Shown one piece after another: positions 14,101 to 26,400 of a stretch of 64,000 nucleotides of DNA. The notes under the pieces are model-generated. The model was not told the DNA's origin and ran no database searches. It saw only the letters and a list, made by a program, of their open reading frames with translations. How positions within the stretch are numbered: position 1 is the first letter of the stretch; every line of letters begins with the position of its first letter. The stretch is taken from NCBI GenBank assembly GCA_018398805.1, contig JAGFBZ010002379.1, forward strand, positions 2,480,001 to 2,544,000, read 5' to 3'. The position numbers and the translations under genes are program-made. The stretch comes from Hirundichthys speculiger (taxonomy: Eukaryota; Chordata; Actinopteri; Beloniformes; Exocoetidae).

Positions 14101-17100
14101 GTGGGGGTCTGTTTGAGAGCGTCCTTGTGTACGAGTGTGTTTCGGTAAAACGTTCCTCCATTTTTCTGTGTTTATTTGCCCGTGTACCTCAGTGCATGTT
14201 GACTTATGCAGATGCAGACACATGTCTCCTAAGTTTAGAGATGCTGGTCTCATCAGTTGTGGTTCTGGCCAGGCACGGCAGCCTATGGATGGTTTTCCCG
14301 CTGACTCTCTCCGCAGTGTGTCTGTAGGCTTGTGAATGGGATGCCAAGAAATGAAGCTGCCCTATTCATGTGGAACTTTGCAGAACTCCTCACTTGAGAA
14401 ATTATAAGGGTATTTCCTGAAAGAAAATTTTAAAAAAAAAGAGGCTAAATTAACATCTCATCAAAAGAAAAAAACATCTTGTTTGCCTCCTCCCAACCAG
14501 TAAACCTTTGCTCAGAGTCATGACCAGGTGCAGATCCTCATTGCAGCACTTCATCACTTTGAGAGAATTAGATCATACTGGACATCACATGTCATCACGT
14601 GTCACGCCAGCCATCAAGCCATCATTTCCATGACTCCAACCCCAAGCAGATATTTAACACGAAACTTCATGAGACCACCAGAATTCGACTGATCCTCTGA
14701 TTGTTAAGGCTTATATTTAACTTTTTGAAGTGAGATGTATGGTTGAAGTGAATTAGTTTGAACCCAAAGTGGCAATCAAAGCTTTTTTTGTGGTTTTAGC
14801 TCCTCCTCTGCTTCCCCTGATGAGCCCTCTTAGGACATGAGTCAAGGAGGAGGGGCGAGGTAGGTATGTCTGGAATCCTCCACTTTCTCCCTCTAACTCT
14901 CCTTTGTAAATTAGAGGCAGGGGTCTGGCCAGACAGACGGATAGACGAGGGTTTGGGTCAGCAAACGCACACACATGCACACACACTTTCACTTAAACTC
15001 ACCAAATGTGCCAAAAGCATTCTCCATCTGCACACCATCCCTTCTGTGGGGGAGGGGACACCGGGAGAACACTTCAAATTTGTTTTCCTCAGTGTAAAAT
15101 AATGATATGATAATAAATGTTTCAGAGAGAAAGATAGTGCTATGCTCAGGATGCCACACAGACTCGTGGAATATATTTTACAATGCTAATGACGTGCTTT
15201 AAATTCTGCATTTTGTAGCAAATGAGATCCATAGAGGATTTAAGGGGAGTGAGTGGAAATATACTGAGTTCATAGAGGCGAAGGAGGGAGCGAAGCCCAA
15301 ATCTGACAGGGGCCTCAGGTTAGCTGCCTTGTGTACATAAACAAATATACATATTACTTTTGCTGTCCAAACAGAGCTGCTATGACATAACAGGTGCCCA
15401 TACATAGGACGCTGAAACAGTTTTTAACTGGCCATTGCCTTTCAGATATGTTTTCACAAGAAGACTGAATGACACTGAAGATCGGAAAATAACCCTTTAA
15501 ACTAAGTAAGATGTGGAAGAAATAAGTTTTGGAAATACTGACAACACAAAAAGAAAAGCAGAGTGCAAAACATGAATATGACACAAGGTTTACAGCAGAT
15601 TATCAACTGTGCAGTTGTGTTGCATGTCTGTCAGAGTGTATAAAGAACTCTTGCTTCTCCAGATTTACAACAAATTATTCATTCAGAGCGTCTTTTCCTC
15701 CCAAGCGCCTGCCACTGCTTGTCCTCCGCTGAAATAGTCACACTTGTTCTGTCTTGGAGCTTGTAGATGCTGTTTCAGAGGAATGCTTCATTGGTTGTGT
15801 TCTGGCTCATTGATCGGGGGCATGCTGCTGCCAACTCCCATCCTCTAAGACAAGATGCTTAGAGGATTGTTTTAACTTGCCACAGCTTCACCTCCGGCCA
15901 CATTTTTCTTCAACGTGCCTACCTTTCTCCTTTTATGCATCATTCATGCAGTTGTGTTGGACAAATTGTGAACATCTTTTTTTGACTTCCTGCTTCAGCA
16001 AAAGTTCTAAAAGCTGACATAGAGAATCAAATGAGACATGGTCCAAAACAACAGGGCCTTATCTACTGAGGCAAGTGATCAAATAAGCCCATTACATGTA
16101 CTTTAGTAACATATTTATGTTCGCTCCAAGGAAAAAATTGTGAAAAAAAAGGACTTTTCTGAGTGCTGTAAGGATGATATGAGGAGTGTTATGTGAGGAG
16201 GAAAACAGTAATACTACAATTAATTGAAATTAACGACTTGGAAGGGTGGAGGCGGGATAAAATCCTGCTCCAGATTGACAGCCTACTAGCTCCCAGGGGT
16301 CATCTCATTTACGTGAGGTTATTGTGTATTCTTCAAACTGAGTTAAGATAAGCTCACAATTCACTAAGCTCACTAAAAATCCATTTTTCCCAAGTTATAC
16401 TCTGAATGAAAGTTTCGTAGAATTGAATTATTTGAGATTATTTGTATGGGAATTTAATTCTCAACTTGAATTTCATAATCCTGACAAGCCTGGCTGCAGC
16501 TTTGCAGGGATGAGGTTTGCTCAGGAGTCATTTTTACCATGGTCATCTGAAAGGTTTTCTCAACTCACTTTGAAAACACAAACCTTGTAATCGAGTACTG
16601 AAACTCCTTTCAGGCATGTATGGCTTTCCATTTGGCTGGTGACGCTGGATGTTTATTTCTATAAGATCTGATGATCTGACTATAGCAAACCTGATAATGT
16701 TCACATATCACTTATAGCTCAACACAAGTAGGAGCTTCTGCAGTCATATTAACAGACACACACATTCAGCATGTGCTAGTCTGACATGGTTCAAGGTGGG
16801 AGAATTATTAAACTGAAAGGAAACAAATGCCTGAGTGACTGAATGCCATTGTTTTGACAGACAGACAGTCTTATTGTTTTCCTGTTCACATTGTAGTTGC
16901 ACACATATCTCCAGTTAATCACCAACTTTGCCCTCATCTCCCATAGAATCAGTCAAACTCAAACTACTGGTGCATTTACAGCACTTAATGATGAGAAACC
17001 TAGTGGTCATCCTGGAGGAGCCATTTGAGTTCTCTATGAAAGCCCTGATTAACCAGCTCTGTGTGCTTAGGAGTTGCAGAGCCAATCCAAAATGGGGTTT

Positions 17101-17411
17101 TCCTGTCATAGCTTTATGACATCCCTCATCTTCTTCTGTCTTCTCCTGATTCCTTCTGGTTCTTGCTTTGCTCCTTCCCAAAGTTGATTGTCACTCCATT
17201 ATATTGGATACAAAAAAGGAGAGATTAATACACATTTTCTTGTACAGTACTTGCTTTTGTTTCCAGTACAGCCTTGCCTTGAACCATTCCTCCCTGTTAC
17301 TGTCTCTTAGCTGTATTGGGCCATCCTTGTTTCTCACCAAAACCCTTTCACTGCATCTCTATTGAAAACTGATGGAACAAAACATGCACTCATTTTACAG
17401 TTTCAGTTTTG

Positions 17412-17443
<32 letters not shown>

Positions 17444-20400
17444 GTTTTGTCTGCATTTACATTCATGGTTAATGCCATCATCTGGCAAAACCATTATTGT
17501 ATATATAAATTTTCATCTTGACGCAGATTTTTTGTGCTAATGTGAAGGGTGAACGTGTCCTTCACCAGTGTTCTCTGGCAGTAAATTCTAACATCTTTAT
17601 TCACATCTTAAATCCTGATTCCGTAAGAGGGGAATAAAAGTCACCAGGAGTGAGACATTTAAAGACAAGACAATTAAAGAGAGACGACAGTGATGGTGTG
17701 ATGTGTGCTGAGTTGTGACGTGTAGTGGATTGTGTTGTAATAAAGGACAAAATTTAAAGATAATATATAGAAAGTAGAGACTACTAACAACTGATAGAAA
17801 ACTAGGATGAACACCTTCTACCAAGCAATGAGCCTGTGCATTATGTGCAGAATTCATGTAAACATTGTGGATTGATTGTGTTGAGAGAGGGATGGGGTGG
17901 GGGGGGCATAAATGTTTAGAAGCTAGACTTATAGGTAAACTTCTGAATGCACATTTATACATTACTTATTACTTAAGATAAACATACACATATATACAAA
18001 TACATACATATTCATCTTTACTGATGTAACTGTAATAAGGAACATTCCTCCACACTAACAATGTAGTCACTTAGTCAAGTGTTCTTGGTCATTTGGTGTA
18101 TTAGTGGTAATGAACTCATCTCCAAATGTTTAATTATGAACAGTAACATTAAAAAATGTTAAACAAATATCAATTTATACACTCACAACTGCTTACGCTT
18201 ATATACATATGTCAATATATCACACACACATACTAACATTTATATGTGTTTATGTACACACTTCATCCACATGTGTAAGCACATACTGTACATACACATG
18301 CATCTATACATGTCCCTATACATACACATATACAGTCATGGAAAAAATTATTAGACCACCATTTTTCCTTCACTTTCTTGTTCATTTTAATACCTGGAAC
18401 CACTAAACGTCATCATGTGACTAAAACAGACAGAAAAGAAAACACTGAATGCATAAAAGCAGTGTTTTTGGCAGTACAACGCCATAGCTATTGATGTAAA
18501 AACTTAAGTGATTTAGGTCATAATCAAGAAAACCATGGAAAATGGTAAGATATCAGCTCTTAAATAAAACTCTTATGAGCAATCTTTGTGGTTATTGTTA
18601 TGTTTGTCCAAACAAATGTACGTTTAGTTGTACCAGGCATTAAAATGAACAAGAAACTGAAGAAAACAAGGGTGGTCTAATAATTCTCTCCATGACTGTA
18701 TGTGCACATATGCACGCACAAGTCCATGCCACATACACTCACCTGTGGTTACACATGCAAACACATGGGGACACCTTTACACATACAAATATATGTGTAA
18801 ACACAAACACATATAATTACTCATGTGTATATTTTCCAACTTTACCAACTATAGAGTAAAAAAAAAGGTGTAACATATATTATAAAATTTTAAGAACCTT
18901 TATTGTTAGCAATGTTTATGTATGAATACAAACATCCTTTTATATACCTAAACAAAGAAGTTTTCAAAAATATATGTAGGGGAGAGTGAGGTAGTGTGAG
19001 ACGGTCTTTACTTCCCCCCACCCTCTAAGCCAGCTAAATTGATGACTATAAAATTAACAGATTTTTCTTTAATTTAGGATGTTTCCTAAGGACGGAAATG
19101 ATCCGAATGTTTGGCGGATTAAAGACAGTGAAAATGTGATTGTTTAAAAAAAAAAAGTAGTCAAGTGTCTTATTTTACCCCAGCTACGGGGTAAACTGAG
19201 ACAAAGCCCAGATTTCAAGGGGGTAAAGTGACCCTGCTTGGGGTAACATGAGCCACTTACTTTTTTTCCACCACTCTGGAAGTGACTGAACAAACACAAA
19301 CACAGCAAAGTATCATTCAAAAAATGTTTTATTCTCCATTCAAATTAGAGAAAATAACTACTTCCACAGTAGTGGAAACTCAGATTATGACCCCCGTCAC
19401 TCCATAGCGAGTCCTCGGGATTGGCTCTGATTTTTAGCCCTTCTTTTGCAGTTCCTCATAAGTCTCTTTCGTCTCTTTTTAAAAGCTCTGGATCGGCTCA
19501 CCTTTTTTCCCCTCTTTTGCAATTTCTCTGCAGCCTGTTCCGTCTTTCTTCGAAAGCCCTTTTAAATGTGTCTGCTTCTCAGGAGTGTCTGTGAGGATAG
19601 CGGTCTTTACGCGCCTTGGTCTGGTTTGTTTCCTGGGGTTGAACTTTGGAAGTGCGATGATTTCCTGTGGAGGAACATATCCAGGTCGGCTAGTTATAGG
19701 TCAGTTATGTGTCAGCTGGCGCGTGAGCGGGCGAATTCGTAAGGGAGGCTGCGTTATCTGCAGCGGGAGGTTCATCTTCAAGCGGATCATCTGCAGGGTG
19801 CAGGCCTTCAATACCTTCTCCCTGAGGTGGAGCATCCCCGGTGGCAGGCTGTAGCTCAGGGTTTGGCTGGTCTGACGGAATGGATGGTGCAAACGCTTCA
19901 GCGGCAAAAATGTCACGATTGTATGGGAAAATCCCAGTGGACCTAAACCCAGAAGTGACGTTTTGTGGTGTCACGGTTGTCATGAAGGCTTGACTCACAA
20001 GTTCTGCAAACTGGTAGATGGTGACTGTTTTGTCAGGATTCGACTGCATCCACCCATCGAGAGCTTGGCTGTATTAGGCTTTGAGCGGACCGTACACGGC
20101 CACATCCAGAGGCTGCATGCGATGGGATGTGTGAGGTGGGAGAGTGAGCATAACAATACCCTTGTTCCTGGCGAGTTCTACTGCCCTGAGTGATATGTGA
20201 GCTTTAAGATTGTCCATGATGAGAAGCATGGGGTGGTCAGGTGAACAGTAAGTGTGGTTTATCAGGTGGCTGAGGAACTCGGCCCAGCTATCTTCATTCA
20301 TCCATCCTGTTCTGGTGGATGTACCTTTTGCTCCTGGAGGTACATTGATCATGAAGCAGTCTTTAAACTTTACTCTGGGAAAACAAGCATTGGAGGTGCA

Positions 20401-23400
20401 GCGTCCCCAGCAGCATTCACAGCACATACCAGAGTTACCAGCTCCCCTCTCTCGGCCGATGTGATGGAACCAACTTGCCTTTTCCCTCGTTTGTGTCACC
20501 ACCTGAATCAAACAGAAAGTTCAGAATTAATGGCATGTTTGATCTGTAGGTTACATACAGAGCTCCAGCAGGGTGCTGCAGGTGGTGGAGAGGCCTGCTG
20601 GAGGGTGTCAGAGGCACCCAGAGTGGAACCAGACCTCCAACAGGGTCCTGGATGTGGACCGGTGGCTCCAAGAGGTGGATCAGATGCTCCAAGAGGGGGA
20701 CCAGAGGCTCCATCGCCTATCCGATTTCGGAGCGCCATTCTCGGCCTTGCTCGCTCAGAGGTCCCGCTGGCCTGATTTATTACATTATTACAAGCTACAC
20801 ATGACAGCCTTGTGTGTGTGTTGTGTATCTCACCTGGTGAGGCCTTTGTACCGTATGGAGACCTGTTTTACTCCACGTTAAAAATCGTGTGTGGGGGGGA
20901 ATTTATGCCTGTTAAAGATAAGGAGAAAGGGAATCTAAACTACTTAATTTTAGAGAATAAAACATGTGCATTGAAACCATCAATTCACCCACCTGTCCAT
21001 GACAACTGCCAGATTATCAAAGAACTCCCCAACAGTCGTTCTATTGAAGGCAGTGGCCCTTCCAAGGGATGTGGCTTCTGGAGTTTGGACAGAAAGCTGG
21101 CGACGTGCTACGAAGCTGCGGAACCACTCTTGACCTGCAGACTGCGTCTCCTTCCAATTGGCAGGCATGAGGACATGGCTCTTGTCTGCATACTCAAATA
21201 CTTAGCTGGAGAGAGCCCATAGGACTGTTCAGCAAGTTCTTTCAGTTGTTTGGAAAGTTCTTCCTCCATCTCATCTGTGAAAATTCTCTTTGCCTGGGCC
21301 ACCGAACCCCAGACCACAGTGAGAACGTCCCCCCAGCTGCTTTTTTCTTATAAATCTTAGGAGGCTTGACTTGTCAATCTTTCGCTCCTTTGAAACACAT
21401 CTTAAGGACTTCTTTTTCTCCATGACCTCAGTGGCTGCACTTTCCATCTGTTCAATGGAGGTTCGGCCCCAGGTCGTCTTCCTGTTGTATTTCCTTGGCA
21501 TGATGGATTTTTCATACTGTTTAAGGCACGAAAAACAAAGCTTATTTTTGGTCTTACTTTGCCTCCAGGGGAAAAGTGAAGCAGTGTCTTACTTTTCCCC
21601 ATGGCAATTGTCTCACTTTAACCCTCCACCACTTTTTTTATTAAAACAACTTCTCTGTGGAATTCAAGCCAATCTTTGGCTCGCAGCACCACATCATTTT
21701 AAAAGGCGATAGTTCGACAATATATGCGATATGAGTTTGTCCGCTTGAATCAATTACTTTTAGCACCAGAGTTGATTATGGTGAAAAACAAAAAATTTAC
21801 TTTTACGTTCCAAAAATGTATTTCTGTACAAAACACATGCTTACCACAACACAGCGGAGTCAGGCTCTTCGTGGCCACGGTGAAAAGGATGAGCCTTGAC
21901 AATCAGCCGCTCAAATGACCACAGCTGCGTCCTGTTGCTTAGATACGGGGGTGTCTCACATTACCCCATTCTCCCCTATGTATTAGTAATTCTATGCATG
22001 CAAGCCACATCTATATAAACAAGCATACACATATCTAGATAAACACCCCTACTATGATTATTAGACTATCAATGTTATAGAAATATATTTTTGAGCTGCG
22101 GTTAATGATAACTAGAATAAGAATGATTGTCAATAATACCTATTACTACTACTAATAAAAATGACCAAAGTACCAAAAAAATTGTTACCACTATTACCAT
22201 CAACACCACCCTTATCTTAGTCTGTCTCAAATCTTCCCGCGGGCGAGAAAAGGCCAGCTTACTCCCACCTCCCAGGACCAGACTGGCCCAAGAGGAACCG
22301 AAGGTCCAGAGGCAAACACCCCCGAGGCATACGTCCATCGACCGGCAGCACTCCCCCGCCACCCACCGACGAGTTTCAGTTTCTGAAAGTGCCACTGGTG
22401 TGAGATCCTGTCCTTGTTCCCCGTCATATAAAACACCTGCTTGTTGGTTCAGTGGTATGCATGCAGCTCAGGATGTCATATCTTGACTGGCAGATGAAAA
22501 AAGTTGCTTGAAACAGTATGTCCTGGAATAAAAAACAAGTTTTGGAGCAAAAGTTATGATGGAGTTTATATTTAATAGAGAAATATATTTAAAAGTCCAA
22601 GCTGCTACTGGAAAATAGCTCTTGAATCTCACATTTAAGAATAAATAACGTCCCAGTCCAAAAAAGCCACAACTAGTTGGCCAATATCCAGAGTCATTAT
22701 TCTGTGTTTCTATTATTTTTAAATAATTCATTGTAAATTCCCCAAGTGGTGCATACATTATCATGCATCATTTCAACACTGAAGCATTTACAGTGCTTGA
22801 GGAATGGCTACGTATTTGGAATCTGTCGCAAAGCTTTAATTCAAAGATCAAGCAAAGGATCTGCACTATATATGACATTGCTGTGACATCACTGAGTTTA
22901 TTTTGGCTACTGGGAGCCTGTCTCTCCATGAAAACCTGGAAACTCTGTAGAAAGCTTTTTTTTTTTTCATTCTGCAGAGCAGAGGATGAAGAAACCTGGA
23001 ATAACAGCTTTAGAAATGCTTGCTTTCCTGTGAATAACATTGGAGAAATAAGATCTTCAGGAATGAATATTTTCGAAGAAGAAAAACAGCAGCATTGCAT
23101 TTTTTTTCATTGGTGTGAAGTTAATTTCAATTTTGTGATTCTATAGATTGTTTCAAGGTGAACCTGCAGCCAAAAATGTAAATTCATGGCCTAACTGGAC
23201 TTGATCCGTTGTTAAAATTTAATTTCACATTCTCAGCCTCACATAATCTAAATTTTTATTCTAACCATGCTATATCATCACATCAAGGACTTTAGTGAAG
23301 TTCTGATAACAGAGGAGTTAATAATGTGGAAAAACTGTAAAAAATGTGACATATTCATCATCTGTTTGCCTTCCACTTTGTTTATTGTCACGCTAGCCCT

Positions 23401-26400
23401 CAGACATTCCTCAAACAGTCTTAAACAGTTTTTTTCCTATTAACGTTTCCTAAGCTCATCATTTTACAGGTCTGTTGTGGAGATGAGAGAGTTGAGCCAA
23501 AAGTCAACACTCTCACCAGTCGATCTTTGTTCATACCCTTACCTGTGGTCACGAACTGTGGGTTGTGACTGAAAGAATGAGATTCAAAATACAAATGTCT
23601 GAAGTGATTTTCCAGAATGAGATTCCTGGACTCTCTCTTAGAGATGAGGTGAGAAGTTTAGTCTCACAGTAGAGTTGATGCTCCTCCACATCAAAAGGAG
23701 CCAACTGAGGTGGTTTGGGCATCTGGTTAGGATCCCTCTTGGTCATCTCTCTGAGGAGGTGTTTTGGGCTTGTCCAGAAGGACCTCAAGGCAGATCCCAA
23801 GACACACTGGAGAGGATTGTCTTTCTCGACTGGTCTGGGAACATCCCAGTGTCCGGTCAGAGGAGCTGGAGGAGGTGGGTGGGGAGAGGGAGGTCTGGGA
23901 CTCTCTGCTTAAGTTATTGCCCCTGCAATCCAAATCTGGATAAGCAGTTCCAACCATCCATCAATCTGGATGAGTGGATGGATCTTTATAACATTCATTT
24001 GAAAACTCACTGTTTTAGTTTCTCTCTCTTTAGACCCCTGGTCCAGAAAGACTTATTTTATTGGTCATAAACTAGTCAGCTGTTTCATCTTTGTTTAGAT
24101 AAATGTGCTACATGAAGATATGGATATGTAAAGCCCAATTCCCCCTGGTTGTTACCAGTTGTCACTAGTTGTTAATCTGTGAACGTCAAATACATGGTTC
24201 CTTATCCCTGCCTACACATCATAGACTCCCATCAAATATCTGGCATGTTGAATATTATACAGGAGATGACAGGGTAGACGTCTCAATAACTGTCTGGGTT
24301 TCCCCTGCTTCATTAGGGGAAATAAAGGAGGGGAAACTGTCTCACAAGAGTTTCCCTTAACCCATCTCAAAGCAGGTTCCCCTAAGCTATAAGCAGATAA
24401 GGGGAAACGAAGGCCGAGAAGAGAAAAACACAATGTATATCAAGCATGGTAGAGGGTATGACAAAGAAAGGCATGGTCTACTTGAACTGACAATTAAGCA
24501 AAATATGATTAAGCCTTGGCAAGTACAACCATTCCTCTTAATTTTTCCACATGCAAGATCATAACAGCCTTAAGAGAGAGAAGGCATGGAAAGAAACTGC
24601 CAGTTCTCCTCAACAATCAAGTGAGAAAATTATGCAGTCTGAAATTGACTTATAGAGGAAAAGACAACCAACTGGGGGTTGCAGCTAGCTGAGGAGTAGG
24701 AGACAGTAGTTTCCTTTAGTATCAACTAAGGTACTTGGCAGACTTAAAGAGCCACATAGCGCACTAAAGTAAAAAGAAGCATAACCTAACCCGTCCATGC
24801 TAAACCAAGTGTGCTTCCTTTCACAGGTGGACCTTATGAGGAACATTAGTAACATCCCCCAGCCATTTCTCTACACAAGACATGTTCACTTCCTCAACTT
24901 TACCAGGTACAGCATCGGTGTGACAGATCAAAGTGCTTCACAACAGTTTGCTTTGTGTGATTGTTTACCCAGTTATGCTCAATTTGCAGTTTTGTCTCTC
25001 TTTTTCAGGTTCAGGATAGAGCAGCCTGTCTACATCAACATAATACGAGACCCCATCAACCGCTTCCTCTCCAACTATTTCTTTCGTCGCTTTGGTGACT
25101 GGAGGGGTGAGCAAAACCACCTCATCCGAACTCCAGGGATGAAAGATGATGAAAGATACCTGGTGAGTCCTTTGCATTGTGTGTCGCTGTTAAACTGCAA
25201 ACATGCAGCATTCCTTTTCCACACTCATGAGTAGAACCATCAGCTGAGGCTTGCAAGGAGGCAGCACACTTGGTTACCATTTTGGTGTGATCCCAAGCGT
25301 TCCAGCAGAGGAGCTTTATCGCAATCATTTTTAATGAGCAAAAGAAATAATGAATCTTTCAGCATTCTTCCTCTTTATCAGGCTTTCATCTCTGTCCCAG
25401 TGCCCACAAGCCCATTTGCTCTCTTATTGACAGCAAAAATCAATTTTACAGACGCTTACGGCTTGAAGAACTAATGCATTCAGAGTATTTTATATGCTTT
25501 AGCAGCACACGATTGACAGTACCCATCCTTAAAGTTTTATTATTTTGGTTTTCGGCCTGGTGGTAAAATAGCATAAGCTGAGGTGAAATAGTATGGTCCT
25601 TCCGTGATTAAAGTACATGTACACTAAAGAATCTTTGTTATGGAGCAAGTAATAAAACAGTCTTGAACCATGTTGCATAAATACACTGTATGATTTTGCA
25701 TAAAAGATCTTAACAGGAATAATGTTATCCTGTTGGCGAGCTGATTCTTTGATTCTGTTATCTGTATCTTTGATTGTTGTCAACTTGTAGTGCTGTGTTT
25801 TAAAACCACACTCTGCTTTCTTTGAAGATGTTCCACATGCTGCCAGAGGGAGGTTGGATAATTGTAAGGCCATGGCACCCTGATGTTAACCTAATATTTA
25901 AATGTGATTCTGATTTAAATTACAGACCCAGCTTACCACATGACAAACTCGGTATCCTACATCTGCCTTGCAGAGTTGTTTACCCCGTAGCGCCATTTTA
26001 AAGCCGATGCACCTCTTATTTTATAGTACATTCAATTTTGAGGCTTTCTTTGATTTTCAAGTTGACATTATTCGGATCTCTGTGTGGATTTTACGCTGAG
26101 GAGGAGCCACTTAGTTTGAGGACTATTAGATGCTGTAGGGTTAGTGGTTTGGAATTCCCCCTGAAAAAAACACCAACAACCTTGTTTAAGTTAAGGGGGG
26201 AGTCTGCAAAAACAAAACATTTTGTGGCCAGAAAAATGATCACATCAGTAATCAATGTCTCAATGCACAAACACATGTATGCCCCAGTTATTCCTCCCAC
26301 AGTCCCACATGCTGTCAGAGACTCTGAGACCCTGAGAGGAGGGTCATTTTGAGAGACTAACAAGAGAAGTTAATGTCAGTCTGGCTTGAGTATGACTGGG

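Larger units (their letters stand above)
10899..24826 (+). other. ust: ust intron 3 (13.9 kb)
   Basis: This is the longest intron in the window. It contains two nearly identical MITEs (12002-12367, 18333-18698), a (TTCAA)-associated dispersed repeat (12775-13140), a (TTTTG)n tract near 17409-17445, an ACATAC-rich low-complexity zone (18185-18830), a pogo-type transposon (18979-21976) and a plus-strand LINE fragment (23660-23990). A GC-rich patch at 22235-22380 was not identified. Confidence 0.75.

Noticed and set aside
17597..17962. 121-codon minus-strand open frame
   Set aside because: Lies inside ust intron 3, has histidine- and serine-rich low-complexity content and no recognised domain.
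22127..22486. 119-codon plus-strand open frame
   Set aside because: The N-terminal half is a run of isoleucine/threonine codons from AT-rich repeats, and no domain is visible. The GC-rich patch inside it remains unidentified but is not evidence for a gene.
22763..23146. 127-codon plus-strand open frame in ust intron 3
   Set aside because: No domain, and a similar-length frame exists on the other strand. Probably chance.
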